A stretch of 64,000 nucleotides of DNA from Trichobilharzia regenti (taxonomy: Eukaryota > Platyhelminthes > Trematoda > Strigeidida > Schistosomatidae): contig OX235263.1 of assembly GCA_944472135.2 (NCBI GenBank), forward strand, positions 27,395,379 to 27,459,378. Direction: 5' to 3'. The translations under genes were made by a program, and so were the position numbers. This document shows positions 46,360 to 57,060 of this stretch, in pieces. Each line of letters begins with the position of its first letter. The first letter of the stretch is position 1. A model generated the notes under the pieces. That model saw nothing but the letters and a program-made list of their open reading frames with translations. It was not told the origin of the DNA and did not search any database.

Positions 46360-47075
46360 ACCATCTGGTCCAACAGAACTGGAATACACCGACTCTTAGC
46401 TTAAAGATAGGGAGCAATGTTAACGATCTCACTTATTTGGGAAGTTCTATCAGCCAGCCCCAGTGGGTCGATCACTGATGAGATCTCATCGCGGACACAA
46501 AACGTTCAGGTGGCATTTTACCAACTTACGTGTCATCTCTAGCGTAGATGTGATATCCGGCTATCGATCAAATACCGTGTGTACAATGCACTAGTTCGCT
46601 CCGTCGTCTTTTATGGCTGTGAAGCATAGTCATTGAAAGTGGAAGACATGAAAAAAGTTGGCTTTCTTTGATTGATTGTAGATGTCTGCACCCTACCTCA
46701 CGTATTAAGTGATATAATATGGTGAGTAATATTGAGGTTAGGCATCGAGTGCTTAGGTAAGGAGGAAAAATCAATCGATCAGATTGCGAAGCTGTATCGA
46801 CTGAGATGGCTAAGACACGTGTTACGCATCGTCAGACATAGACTTCCTCGGCTAGCAATGCTAACCGGCACTGAATAAGGTTAGGAAAGAGTTAGTCATG
46901 GTCAAACTTGAAGCCAATCTGTTAAATCTTTGACAGTTGTGAGAGGTGTGGACTCCCCAAATGGGGTCCTCAGAATGCTAAGAGCCAACGGCTGGAGACA
47001 ACTGGTCATAGAGCTCAAAATCTTTCTCGATGGCGTAGATACATTCACTATGAAATTTCATACATCTATTTAACC
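46360..47075 (+). pseudogene. LINE family B 3' half
   Basis: Frames resemble NDLTYLGSSI, SADEISSRI, LRVISSVDVISGYRSNTVCT, SLKVEDMKKVGFL and the tail; stops and frameshifts throughout. Confidence 0.7.
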
Positions 47076-47204
47076 TCCACATTACTGTCCTTTCACCCTG
47101 AATTTTCTGCCTACTACAGTCCTTTTGAATCCCTTTTTTCCGCTTTTGCATGATTCACGGCTTTGTATAGTGTGGCAACTTAAACTGCTGTACCGCCTTG
47201 TCAC

Positions 47205-47420
47205 TCTGGATAGCTGTTTCGTCTCAGTGGCTCAATGGTCTACGAACTCGTCTTGTAATCAGAGGGTCCTGGGTTCAAACCCCGGCGGGTGCGTACTGCT
47301 GAAGAGTCCCAAACTAGGGCGAAGCAGTTTTCCAGTACTTCCAAGTGGTTTTCCAATTGTTCTGTAACTGATGTCACCTCATGATGAAATCCTCCATGCA
47401 ATCAAACAAAATCCCTACAA
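47205..47420 (+). mobile_element. SINE4
   Basis: CTCAGTGGCTCAATGGTCTACGAA head, GGTTCAAACCCC B box, TGCTGAAGAGTCCCAAACTA, tail with TGATGTCACCTCATGATGAA. Confidence 0.7.
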
Positions 47421-47489
47421 ATCCAATACTTGAAAGTTAATCTCTAATTACCCAGTATCAATGGGTATATCACTATGTGAAGTGTGTCA

Positions 47490-47700
47490 CTGGTTCAATA
47501 CTGGTAGAATGCTCGCTAACCACCCCTCATCACATAGGAGTTCCAGATTCAATTACCGCTCGATACACTCCTAAACCTCGCTAAACCAATCAGGCGTGAG
47601 ACTAGCAATCTCACCACCACCCCGCGTAAAACTCAACACCACTGCTACGCGCTACTCTGAAACTTCAAACCTTCAGGTCCCATGTTCCGTTCAGAAGCAA
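47490..47700 (+). mobile_element. SINE6
   Basis: TTCAATACTGGTAGAATGCT head, TTCCAGATTCAATTACC, CTCCTAAACCTCGCTAAACC body, and a 3' part TTCAGGTCCCATGTTCCGTT like SINE1. Confidence 0.55.
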
Positions 47701-47704
47701 CACA

Positions 47705-49030
47705 AAGTAAATCAATGTAATCAATGCATAAAATACACAGAAACACAATAGGCGATGATCCGATATGAAACAGGGAATTAGACAAATTATTTCTTTGTAC
47801 CATCACATCAACGGTAAACAAAGAGTCGACCATATGACCGACCACAAAAGTTTTTAAGGTATAACGTTACTTTTCATCATTTCAAACCAATAATTATCAA
47901 CCATTTTACACGTGAAACAAAACCTTTTTTTTAAAATCCAATATCGATTATTTTGCATAACTTCAAAGATTTTAATTTACTCGAAAAATTAGCATATGTT
48001 GTTGTCGTTTCGTCCCCGCACACACACACACACGACAAACAAACACAAGTTGTGATCACATGACTCTAACTGAAATAAAAGGGAATGGTAAGCATACAAA
48101 TTTTACAAACAAAAACATTTCACAAAAACAACTCTACCACCTACCATGTTGTCGATACTCATCTCATGATATATGTACATATCAATTAAGTAAAAAAGAC
48201 ACCTACGACAACATTCGAAATGTTGGTGAACAGTACATAAAAGACAATAAAAAAGAAAGAAAGAACAGTGGCTCATTGGTCACGGCGTTTAACTTCTAAC
48301 AACCAGGACAAGGCATTGAAACCCGTCAAACCTAACAAAGTTTGAATAGCTGTCAAGTAGTACCACTAGTCCTTGCACACAATATGAGTGGCAGACAAGA
48401 GGGAGACACACATTGTTAATTTGTATGGTTATACACGTGGTAAATGATGGGTAGTATTAACACTTACTTACATAAAAGGAAAAGGAGAGTTGAAATAATA
48501 ATAATTTAATAAACTGGTTTAAAAGAGGCGTGTAAATAGCAAACTTTATGCCCTGCCTTAAGAGTTAGGTCGTCTGTTTCCACCATTATAGAGTACAGAG
48601 GATTCAATTTGCTTCTGAAGGAAGCCCTTCCTTGCAAAGATCCATAAATCCTCCCTATGTATGTGATCACATGTATATACAGGGCGATGTGAAGTCATTT
48701 TCCATACGCTCTAATTGGCTTAGATGGATGTATAGGCTACACATTCTCAATTATTCAGACCCTCGCTGCATAATATGTCTTTTAAACAGCAACTTTCAAT
48801 CTTTGTCTAGCTACATCAAGCTGCTATGACTACCCCCATTTAGGGTGTCGTGATATATAAGTCCTTCTCGGTGGCGAGTTGGAGATGTTCTTGATGTTCT
48901 GACCACTACCTTACATTTGATGTTCCTTTTGTACAACACAGCTATGACTATTTTAAGCGAATTAGTGATCTCGGCTTTTCGAAGAGTTCGGTGTTTGGAA
49001 GCTGCTGGTAATAAATATATTTAGTACCCA
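47705..49030. other. Intronic sequence, no firm feature
   Basis: CA repeats near 48018. A weak tRNA-like stretch at 48268-48340 (GTGGCTCATTGGTCACGG) might be an old SINE head. Confidence 0.35.
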
Positions 49031-49034
49031 ATAG

Positions 49035-49430
49035 AGAGAATATTTCCAACAGCCTGTTGCAGACCTTTATCAACAACTGCCTTCACTCTATACTGAAGAT
49101 CAGATGGCCGGGCCGGAAAGAATCGCCAACAAGAAACTATGGGCACCATCAAACAAAACAAGAACCAATCGCCAACCAACAAATATACAGGAGAAAATGG
49201 AGATCGATCGGACACTCCCTGAGGAGACCGCTGGGTGACATCGCGCGTCAAGCCCTCGAGTGGAACCCGAAAGGGAAGCGGTGAGTTGAAAGAGTATGGA
49301 CTAACATGGATACAGGTGAAAAGTACAGCAGAAGACAGAAGTGGCAAGTGGAGACGTGCAGTTGAAGCCCTATGTTCAACTAGGAACCCAAGGGAACAAT
49401 AATAATAATAGTAATAATAATAATAATAGA
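49035..49430 (+). pseudogene. LINE family A, short 3' copy
   Basis: Starts at the NISNSLLQTFINNCLHSILK region and ends in a long AAT repeat. An internal deletion joins GGGAAGCGGTGAG to TTGAAAGAGTATGG. Nearly identical to 43795-44200. Confidence 0.8.
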
Positions 49431-49504
49431 AAACTTCTCAATGCTAGATATTTGGCTTGTTTGCACGAGGTGATCATCTAATTTAGAACTATTGATGATT
49501 TCTT

Positions 49505-49760
49505 TTACTGTTATTTTATTCCTTTGCGTTTATAGTAGTACATAGTGCTTCAACCTTTGAACTTTCAGTATCCGAGGTGTCACTGTTTCTTACAGGGTGA
49601 GGTTACTCGTCTCACATCCAACCTTCACTCTTTACCGAAGTTACTAACAGCTCAGCAAGGTCGGTTTATAAGTTCACCTTCCAGAGATCTAACACCGGAC
49701 CACCTGATGCGTGGTCGGCAAGCATTCTACTGCCGAATCACTAACGCACTTTGATGGTTT
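49505..49760 (-). mobile_element. SINE1-like element, diverged
   Basis: The minus strand has a tRNA-like head (CCGACCACGCATCAGGTGG region) and the order of SINE1 blocks. Confidence 0.45.
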
Positions 49761-49969
49761 CAACTACATCAGTTATTCAGCCACACTGGTAATTTCGGTT
49801 CCTGAACACGAAAAAAATTACAGCAACACCAAGATCATACGTCTTGCTATCTCTCTCTCTTTGTTTGATTTTTCGTTGATTCATCCATCTATTTACAATC
49901 CACTTTAAAATTAAATGTTCAGGCGCCAGTTTGTACAGGTGTGATACCGGCTGCAGATTTTATCACGAG

Positions 49970-50345
49970 ATAGAAATCAACTAGAGAATTACTGAAAACC
50001 AGCAAGGAGTACTTGACGACTGCTTCTTCCTGGTTTGGGGCTGTTTAGTAGTACTCATCAACTGTCAGTGTTCGAATCTAGGGCCTTCAGGTTGGTTACA
50101 AGCCAAGCGCGCATACCATCCAGCCAGGGGATCCGATTCAATGACCAATGTTCGCTAGAGGCTGACTACAAGACGAAGTTTCCTGAAGTTCTAATGAGAA
50201 GTAGTGACCAGAAGGGTCCACTACACCACGGGTGTGGGGACGAATACATCGCTTGAAAATTACGTATCGGAAGAACTTCGAACTCATGGGTCCATGATTT
50301 TCAATGACTGTCTAATTGATATCAATACGCGATCGAAATTCAATG
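49970..50345. mobile_element. SINE4 inverted pair, damaged
   Basis: 49975-50145 minus and 50150-50340 plus, ending GATATCAATACGCGATCGAA. Confidence 0.5.
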
Positions 50346-50689
50346 TGTTCATGGATGAGTGAACTTTTCAACTGCTTCAATAATTACGTAAACGTACCAA
50401 CACTGTATCTATACGGCTAATCAAGAAAGACCTAATTAAATTGAGCTTTTTGTAAAGTTTAATGAAAAATTGAAAGCGTACATTGTTGATTTGTCATGTT
50501 GATAAATCATATGGAAATAAATGAATGCATAAGTAAATACAAAGTGAAATAAAATCAGCTATTAATGACGTGTACACTATTTATATTTTATACGAAAAAC
50601 AAAAGTGAAGTGATTTGAACTTTTAGGTGAATACAATTCAATGGGTGAACATTTAAGTTGATTGATTTTATGTCAGATCACGAATTGAC

Positions 50690-52150
50690 TCGATCAACAT
50701 GTCAACTATGACAATGCCTGGGGATCGTGAAAAGATTGCCAAAAAGTATATATCACACTAATCAAGGCACTCTACTCTACTCGAATCCATGCAGCCATTC
50801 ATCTGAACCGATGATAACGAGTGGATGTCCGTCAGGGGGAGAGGGATGATGTCCACTGTCCCCATTTCTGCCGAATTTCATCAGAGATGTATTAACAGAA
50901 TTGGCCCTAATTGACTACAGTGACTTAGCGACTGACTAGATACCTGGGAATAGTCTTGTTGATTTAGAATACGTGGATGATATTGTCGTCTGAAGTGAAG
51001 ACGCCGACAAAATGCACAGTCTTCTCAACACGTTGAACAGCAATCTTTGATTAAGTAGTCGTGACCAGTAGGGTGCAGCAGATCAGGTGTGAGGACAAAT
51101 ACTCGCCGAAGACATTGGCTAGAGGTCGCGCTATGTCGTGAATTGGCAGAAGTTAGAATTCATGGGCCATTGGATCGGGTCCCAGTGGCTTAATGGTCTA
51201 CGAGATCGCCTTATAGCCAGAAGGTCCTGGGGTTTGAACTCCTATGGTGGGTGCGTGCTGATGAAGAGTTCCAAACTAAGACGAGACGGCTGTCCAGTAC
51301 TCCCGGGTTTTCCAATGGTTCTCTAACCAATGTCAACTCATGATGAAATCCTGTAACCAATCTTTGATTGTTTGGCATGCGATTTTCTCCAGTCAAATGT
51401 AATATACTGCAGTAATGTACTACATCGACACTTTTAGCTTAAAAATGGGTAGTGAAGTGACAGAGCGCATTGACCACTTCAATTATTTGGGAAATCGCAT
51501 CAGCTTCAAACGAGTTGATTGCTGACAAAATCTTACGATGAAGGCAAAAGGCTCGTATAGCATTTGTCAACTTCTAGTGTCACCTCTAGCGTAGACATGA
51601 TATCCACCCATCAATTAAAGGAAATGTGTATTGCTCACTAGTTCACTCCATCCTCTTTTATGGCTATGGGATATATCCATTGAAACTGGGAAACATGAAA
51701 ACGCTAGCTGTCTTTGATCATACTTGTCTGCGTTCTAACTCTTGTGTGAAACGGTATAATAAATAAAGTAAGCGATATTGAGATGTGGCATCCATCGAAT
51801 GGTAGGTAAGGAGCGGAAATCAATAGATGAAACTGTGAAGTTACACCGATTGAGATGGTTGGGGAATGTGATACGTATGCCTAACCATCACCTTCCTAGA
51901 CAGTCAATGTTAGCTGACATACCATGGGTCAGCTTGGAAAACAGCCAGTGGTCGATAAACCAAAACATGACTTCATCAGTCAATGAAATCCACAACAGTT
52001 AGTTTCAGCCACATAGGAAGATGTAAGCTTCCTGATTGAGGCCCTCAAAACGGTAAACACCAATGGAAGCTGGAGACAATTGTTGATATGGCTGAAAATT
52101 GTTCGCAATGGCTGGCGCAGATGCATCCACTCCTTGTGACTTATAATTTC
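50690..52150 (+). pseudogene. LINE family B copy interrupted by SINE4
   Basis: Near 50820-51050 the frames resemble the pre-YADD region and LVDLEYVDDIVV, MHSLLNTLNSNL. After the SINE they continue from FGMRFSPVKC-like sequence at 51370, with YLGN, LRRQKARIAFVN and SIKGNVYCSLVHSILFYGY-like segments, to the 3' tail. VDD replaces ADD, and stops are present. Confidence 0.72.
51053..51357 (+). mobile_element. SINE4, full length (305 bp), with 12-bp TSD in LINE B
   Basis: CCCAGTGGCTTAATGGTCTACG head, GGGGTTTGAACTCC B box, body and tail, flanked by CAATCTTTGATT at 51041-51052 and 51358-51369. Confidence 0.87.
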
Positions 52151-52384
52151 CAATAAAACTATATTTTTCTTTGATATTACTATTCTTTTTGCTTCATATC
52201 TCTGTTTACTGTCTCTATATTGCGTTTTTCCTTACTTTCTTCTCTGTCTTTGTGTGCTGAGTGAATGTGGCGAGTCGAACTGATGCACACCGGCGCAAAG
52301 TTCTATGCTGAGACCAGACAGACAATGAACTAGTTCCTTTACATTTAGACCATAACTTCAGGACACCTATCCAGTAGTCAACAA

Positions 52385-52575
52385 TCAGCTGGCAGTTGAT
52401 ATTTCGTTTCCAGGTTCGATCGATACTTAGTGGGGTTGTGGATAGGCACTACTGAAAAGTCAGAAACTGGGATGAGACAGTTGTCTAGCGGTCTCTAGTT
52501 TTCAGTGATCTTTCAGTGATGCCTCCTTGCCACTAAAACTACACGGAATTTAACTCAAATCCTTACAAAACCCCA
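52385..52575 (+). mobile_element. SINE4, diverged
   Basis: CAGGTTCGATCGATAC, CTACTGAAAAGTCAGAAACT, GGGATGAGACAGTTGTCTAG. Confidence 0.5.
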
Positions 52576-52694
52576 TAATCTATAATCTATAAACCTGACT
52601 GACAGAATTCAGTATGCATCAAAGAAACGACTAAACACGTCACACTAGTTACTAGTGTCCAATCAAAATACCCACTACAGTCCTAAAGTAGGTC

Positions 52695-52898
52695 AATCGC
52701 GAGTCCGAATAGCCCAGTGGTAATGTCTCTGACTGAAGGCGGCACTGGGTGACGCAGGTTCGAATCTCAGGAGGACATGAGTTGTTCCTTCAAGGTTGCA
52801 GATACGCCTTGCTGACTAGTGAGTGCCAACTAGCCCGAAACCCAGGTCCAAGGCTTCCTGCTGATTACCTCCAACTATCTAATATCATCAACTCAAAC
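52695..52898 (+). mobile_element. SINE5, full-length plus copy
   Basis: AATAGCCCAGTGGTAATGTC head, GGTTCGAATCTC B box, GATACGCCTTGCTGACTAGT, ending CCTCCAACTATCTAATATCA. Confidence 0.75.
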
Positions 52899-53134
52899 AG
52901 TTTAATTTTTTAATTAAACAACATTAACGTATTGTATGGACTGATTGTTATTCTGTGTTTGTTTATTTGCTCCAGGAGTGCAAAATTCATATTTTCAAGG
53001 AGAAACAAGACACAACAGCACAAAAAGAACAAGTACAATATATGCATATATATGCAATCAATCAGTAGCACGTATACGATATGAGGGTAGACATATAATT
53101 AATTTATCATAATAAACATTTACGCCATACTTAC

Positions 53135-53218
53135 CATGTTGACAAGGCAATAAGCGTAGTTTATCACGTTCAGCATAATCTTCCAAGCAAATTGAACATA
53201 CATCATATGGATCCAAGC
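53135..53218 (-). CDS. RNF13-like gene: exon encoding the first half of the RING-H2
   Basis: An 84-nt exon. The acceptor ends AATCAG at 53219 and the donor G|GTAAGT follows 53135. It starts with two bases completing the Gly codon and encodes LDPYDVCSICLEDYAERDKL then RLLPCQH. It contributes zinc ligands C74, C77, C92 and H94 of the joined protein, with the 14-residue spacing between the second and third ligands seen in RNF13/RNF167. The apparent Lys-Tyr continuation after QHG is intron. The 27.2 kb intron that follows cuts the RING between H94 and A95. Confidence 0.92.
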
Positions 53219-53280
53219 CTGATTGCATCAATGATAGAGAGTAAAATGAAGTAATTGAAGACAAAATAAGCATGTTTTAA

Positions 53281-53292
53281 TATGGTATATAT

Positions 53293-53338
<46 letters not shown>
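53281..53338. repeat. (TA)n microsatellite
   Basis: Immediately left of the PLE-1 left repeat and about 60 nt from the exon-2 acceptor. Confidence 0.95.
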
Positions 53339-53340
<2 letters not shown>

Positions 53341-53371
53341 ATGTGGTTTTGTTCTCTGAGCTGGATGGTTA

Positions 53372-53419
53372 GTTTGCGAAGCTTTCATCACCTTACTGGG
53401 TGACATCTTCAGCACATAC
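53372..53419 (-). ncRNA. Hammerhead ribozyme candidate in the PLE-1 left repeat (host-sense)
   Basis: Reverse-complement copy of the right-arm motif. The core CTGAAGA and GAAA are unchanged; stem I has TG-for-CG (GTATGTG), leaving a G-U pair. It lies in the RING gene's intron on the transcribed sense strand. Confidence 0.5.
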
Positions 53420-53557
53420 TTCAATTTGAAGTGAGCTTTTAGATTTCTCCACGAGTTTATTAATCATCTCTCCTGGTGACCTTGGACGTGATTGGTTGTT
53501 TGTGTGTGTTTTCACACCTTCTAGGTTACTTGTATTGGAACCGGTTGTTTCTTTGAC

Positions 53558-54622
53558 TTGAACTTTGACCCTTTGTGTGTGAAGTTTCTTTCTTATTGGT
53601 TGATAAACTTAATAAACAACGTCTTCAACGACATCAAATTCACAAGAGAAGTGGAATCCGAGAACAAAATACCATTTTTGGACGTCTTAGTCAGGCGAAC
53701 AACTACAGGAGAATTAGAAACTCAAGTTTATAGGAAATCAACTCACACAGACCAAATCCTAAATTACAACAGCAACAACCCAATAACACACAAAAGGAAT
53801 TGCATACAAACACTATTCAAGAGAGCAAGGACTCACTGCAGCACTTCCACCTTAAGAAAAATTGAAGAAAAGTATCTCATGGACGTCTTCCAAAAGAATG
53901 GATATCCACGGAATTTCATCAAGAGACATATACCCCCAAGCCAACCTACCAAAGCAAAAGCCACCAAGGAAAGCACAAAGAAAATTGCCTTACCATATAT
54001 AAAAGATATCTCAGAAATCACTACAAGACTCTTCAAACCTTTAGGAATTGACGTCGTACACAAACCAACAAAGTCGCTGCACTCAATTCTATGTCAACCG
54101 AAAGACTCAACAGCGAAAGAAGACAAAACCAACATCATCTACAAAATAAACTGTAACAACTGCGAAAAACACTACATCGGCCAAAGTGGACGTCCCCTTC
54201 GTCTTCGTATCCACGAACATAAGCTAGCCGTCAAAAGACATGATATCCACTCCCTCATTTCACTACACACAGACAACTACGGACATCAATTCGACTGGGA
54301 CAACGTTCAAATATTAGACAAAGGAAATAACAAGAATGCTAGAGAATTTTTAGAAGCTTGGCATTCCAGTGGATCATCAATCAATAGACACATCGAGATA
54401 GACAAAATTTATCAACCAATAAGAAAGAAACTTCACACACAAAGGGTCAAAGTTCAAGTCAAAGAAACAACCGGTTCCAATACAAGTAACCTAGAAGGTG
54501 TGAAAACACACACAAACAACCAATCACGTCCAAGGTCACCAGGAGAGATGATTAATAAACTCGTGGAGAAATCTAAAAGCTCACTTCAAATTGAAGTATG
54601 CGCTGAAGATGTCACCCAGTAA
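53558..54622 (+). CDS. Penelope-like element polyprotein, C-terminal part: RT thumb plus GIY-YIG endonuclease
   Basis: The intact 354-codon frame lacks the RT palm. The first ~26 residues may be read from the inverted arm, with element coding from about residue 27 (IKFTREVESENKIPFLDVLV). The RT C-terminus follows: TQVYRKSTHTDQILNYNSNN, HKRNCIQTLFKRA, LRKIEEKYLMDVFQKNGYPR. The GIY-YIG domain starts about residue 197 (IIYKINCNNCEKHYIGQSGR), with Arg in LRLRIHEHKLA and the downstream Glu in NAREFLEAWHSSG; the CNNC pair fits the Cys finger typical of Penelope endonucleases. The family integrates by target-primed reverse transcription with this nuclease. Without the palm it cannot be autonomous, though the endonuclease looks intact. 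Confidence 0.85.
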   Translation: MNFDPLCVKFLSYWLINLINNVFNDIKFTREVESENKIPFLDVLVRRTTTGELETQVYRKSTHTDQILNYNSNNPITHKRNCIQTLFKRARTHCSTSTLRKIEEKYLMDVFQKNGYPRNFIKRHIPPSQPTKAKATKESTKKIALPYIKDISEITTRLFKPLGIDVVHKPTKSLHSILCQPKDSTAKEDKTNIIYKINCNNCEKHYIGQSGRPLRLRIHEHKLAVKRHDIHSLISLHTDNYGHQFDWDNVQILDKGNNKNAREFLEAWHSSGSSINRHIEIDKIYQPIRKKLHTQRVKVQVKETTGSNTSNLEGVKTHTNNQSRPRSPGEMINKLVEKSKSSLQIEVCAEDVTQ

Positions 54623-54643
54623 GGTGATGAAAGCTTCGCAAAC
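54596..54643 (+). ncRNA. Hammerhead ribozyme candidate in the PLE-1 right repeat
   Basis: CTGAAGA (54603-54609) fits CUGANGA, GAAA is at 54629-54632. Stem II is GTCACC/GGTGAT around CAGTAA, with one extra U after the core. Stem III is the minimal self-complementary AGCU. Stem I pairs GTATGCG (54596-54602) with CGCAAAC (54637-54643) with one mismatch. Predicted cleavage is after 54636. Hammerheads in Penelope terminal repeats are known; this fold was drawn by hand. Confidence 0.55.
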
Positions 54644-54732
54644 TAACCATCCAGCTCAGAGAACAAAACCACATCAAAATCATCCACCTGAGCTACAAAT
54701 CTTCTCTATCATATATATATATATATATATAT

Positions 54733-55600
54733 TTGCGTCGTCTCTAACCGATCGATTGCTGACAAACTCTCACTATGGATACGTAACATCCGTATTTCAT
54801 CTTTGGGGTGTGATGTGATATTCAGCTATCGACGAAAAGACGTATGTACTCCGCACCAGTTAGCTGGCTCGCTCGCTCGCTCCATCCTCCCTTATGGCAG
54901 TAAGATATAATCACTGAAAGTGGTGGGAGGTTAGCTGTCTTTGGTCACAGATGTCTGTGTTCTATCTCCCATGTTAGTTGGTACAGTATACGGTGAGTAA
55001 TATTGCGGTTAGGCATAGAGTGTTAGGTGAGGAGGGAAAGTTAATCGATTGATGAGATTGGAAAGGTGAATCGTCTGTGATGGCTAGGACATGATTTGTT
55101 GCACATGCTGAGGAGTTGCCTTCCTCGGGCTGAAAAACAGTTACGGGTAGTCAAACCAACTGACTTGCTGGTTTCAATATAGAATTTTGCACAGAAATGG
55201 AGCTCTTCAATTCGACATGCACACACATATACACACACAACAATAGTAACATGGAAAGACAATAAGGTTTATTGTATATAGCAGATTACAAAAGGTGAAT
55301 GCATCTGCGCTGTGGAGAACGACGACTTTGAACTACATCACAAATTGTCTCCAGCCATTTGGTTCTTAGAATCCTAAAGACCCTAACCAGGCAGTCTACA
55401 CCTCCCCCCTAATGTGGCTCAAAAATAGTCAAAGTAAAAATGGCATCATTCCATGAATTCTTTTTCTCAGATGAATTGAGCCATCCACGTAGGGAGGTGC
55501 AGATTGCTAGGTTGGGGTCCTCGAAATTCTAAGAACCAGATGGCTGGAAACTTCTCAATAGCGGAAATGCATTCACTCTTTGTAGTTTCGTAGATCCGCT
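54733..55600 (+). pseudogene. LINE family B 3' debris, with an inverted tail pair
   Basis: 54733-55150 is plus-oriented (IADKLS, RRRKDVCTPHQLAGSLAR-like, LPRAEKQLRV). 55290-55440 is a minus and 55480-55600 a plus copy of the non-coding tail, a small inverted repeat. The 5' edge abuts the TA array at 54711-54732. Confidence 0.6.
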
Positions 55601-55734
55601 AAATTCAATTGTTTTTCAATGTTATCATTCTTTGTCGTGTATACTTCTGCTCATTACGAATTTCTTTTTCATTTTTATATCTACCTTTGTGTGCTACATG
55701 GAATGCAGCAAATTCAACGGTTGCAAAATTACAA

Positions 55735-56205
55735 GGACTATTAAGCAATACTCACCCACAGGGGTTCGAACCCAAAACCTTTCAGTTACGAGGCGAGCTC
55801 ATAGGCCATTCTGCTACCACTGAGACTTTACCCAGTGGCCAGCCCATAAATCTCAACTTATACCAATTCGTGATTCTAGCACGACCACCGGCCAATATCA
55901 TTGGCGAGTATTTGCCTCACGACCGACCTGGTGGACCCCCCACCCCATTGGTCATGGTTTCTCACTAGAACTTCATGCTGACAAAAGTTAGAATTTACGG
56001 GTTGGCCATTAGATCATTTACCTGTGTCTGAATAGTCTATGAGGTCGCCTTGTAATCGGAAGGTCCTGTGTTCAAACTCCGGCTGGGGGTGTACTGCCGA
56101 AGAGGTCTAATCTAGAACGAAACACTTCTCCAGTATTCCTCGATGGTTTTTTCAGCAGTTCTCTAACTGATATTAATCCGTGATCAAACTCGAAAAACAA
56201 ATCGA
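55735..56205. mobile_element. SINE4 inverted pair
   Basis: 55735-55905 minus (GGGGTTCGAACCC, GAGCTCATAGGCCATTCTGC). 55985-56205 plus (TCTGAATAGTCTATGAGGTC, GTTCAAACTCC, tail GATATTAATCCGTGATCAAA). Confidence 0.65.
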
Positions 56206-56209
56206 ATTT

Positions 56210-57060
56210 CAACAAACTAATTCTTGAAAAGAGAACTTTGTGCTCAGCGGTCAAAGGATTCAACCGTCAATTGAATCTACTAACATTTACCAAAGTTTGA
56301 ACAATCACAAGTAACATTTTTCATCAGTCAACTCATACATACTACAGATGCCGAAACAACATCAAAAATAACAAAGCAAAGAAACATTAAGCTATTACAA
56401 CAATGTATATAACGCATGACTTGCTCCCACTTTATCCTCTAATTGATATGCTTCGTTTAACATTCAATCGGTGGTGGCGCTCTCTCTCTCTCTCCCGGTG
56501 ATTGTACACTTCGAAGTATTAAGGACTAATTATTCCTCCTTTTTACCGTAATATAAAACGATTAAATAATCCGACAATGGTATATCCGGCTAATAACTGT
56601 TAACAACATATGAGATATATGTGTATAATTTTATACAGGCTAAACCTTGATACGGCAAATACTATCAACACGCAAAATTAATCCAAGACAAATAATGAAT
56701 TGATTTTGTTACCACTAGTCGCCTGGATCAGTGAAGATATTGAACTAATGAACAAAGATGCGAGTGTTTGCGTGCGTGTACGTGTGTGTATGAGCAAATG
56801 TTGGTGTTTTAAAAGATCGACTAAGAACTTTGGATTTTTATCTCCTTCACTCTTGTGTTATACAACCGAATCTCTTTTAATTTGATTAAAAGACAAACAG
56901 AGAAACTGTGAAGACGGAGTCATCCTGAGTTGCGGGTTCTTCATCTAACCTAACTAGAGTGCACCTCCAGGATACGACACTACCTAACCAACACTAATTT
57001 CTTGAAAATATTTCCCACACAGGGATAGACATAAACGTTACACAGGGAAAAACCACGGAG
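56210..57060. other. Intronic sequence, nothing recognised
   Basis: Contains a CTCTCTCTCT tract near 56480 and GTGTGCGT simple sequence near 56770. Confidence 0.4.

Larger units (their letters stand above)
53339..54678 (+). mobile_element. PLE-1, 5'-truncated copy flanked by inverted repeats
   Basis: A 265-270-bp left arm (53339-53609) is repeated in reverse at about 54410-54678. Between and into the right arm runs one open frame (53558-54622) holding the end of a Penelope RT and a GIY-YIG endonuclease. The right arm lies over the C-terminal coding sequence, so the left arm is an inverted copy of the element's 3' region. It sits about 120 nt upstream of exon 2 of the RING gene, antisense to it. 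A TA array borders the left side and another lies 33 nt beyond the right side. Confidence 0.88.

Noticed and set aside
47645..47845. Small minus frame next to SINE6
   Set aside because: Starts inside SINE sequence and shows no recognisable similarity.
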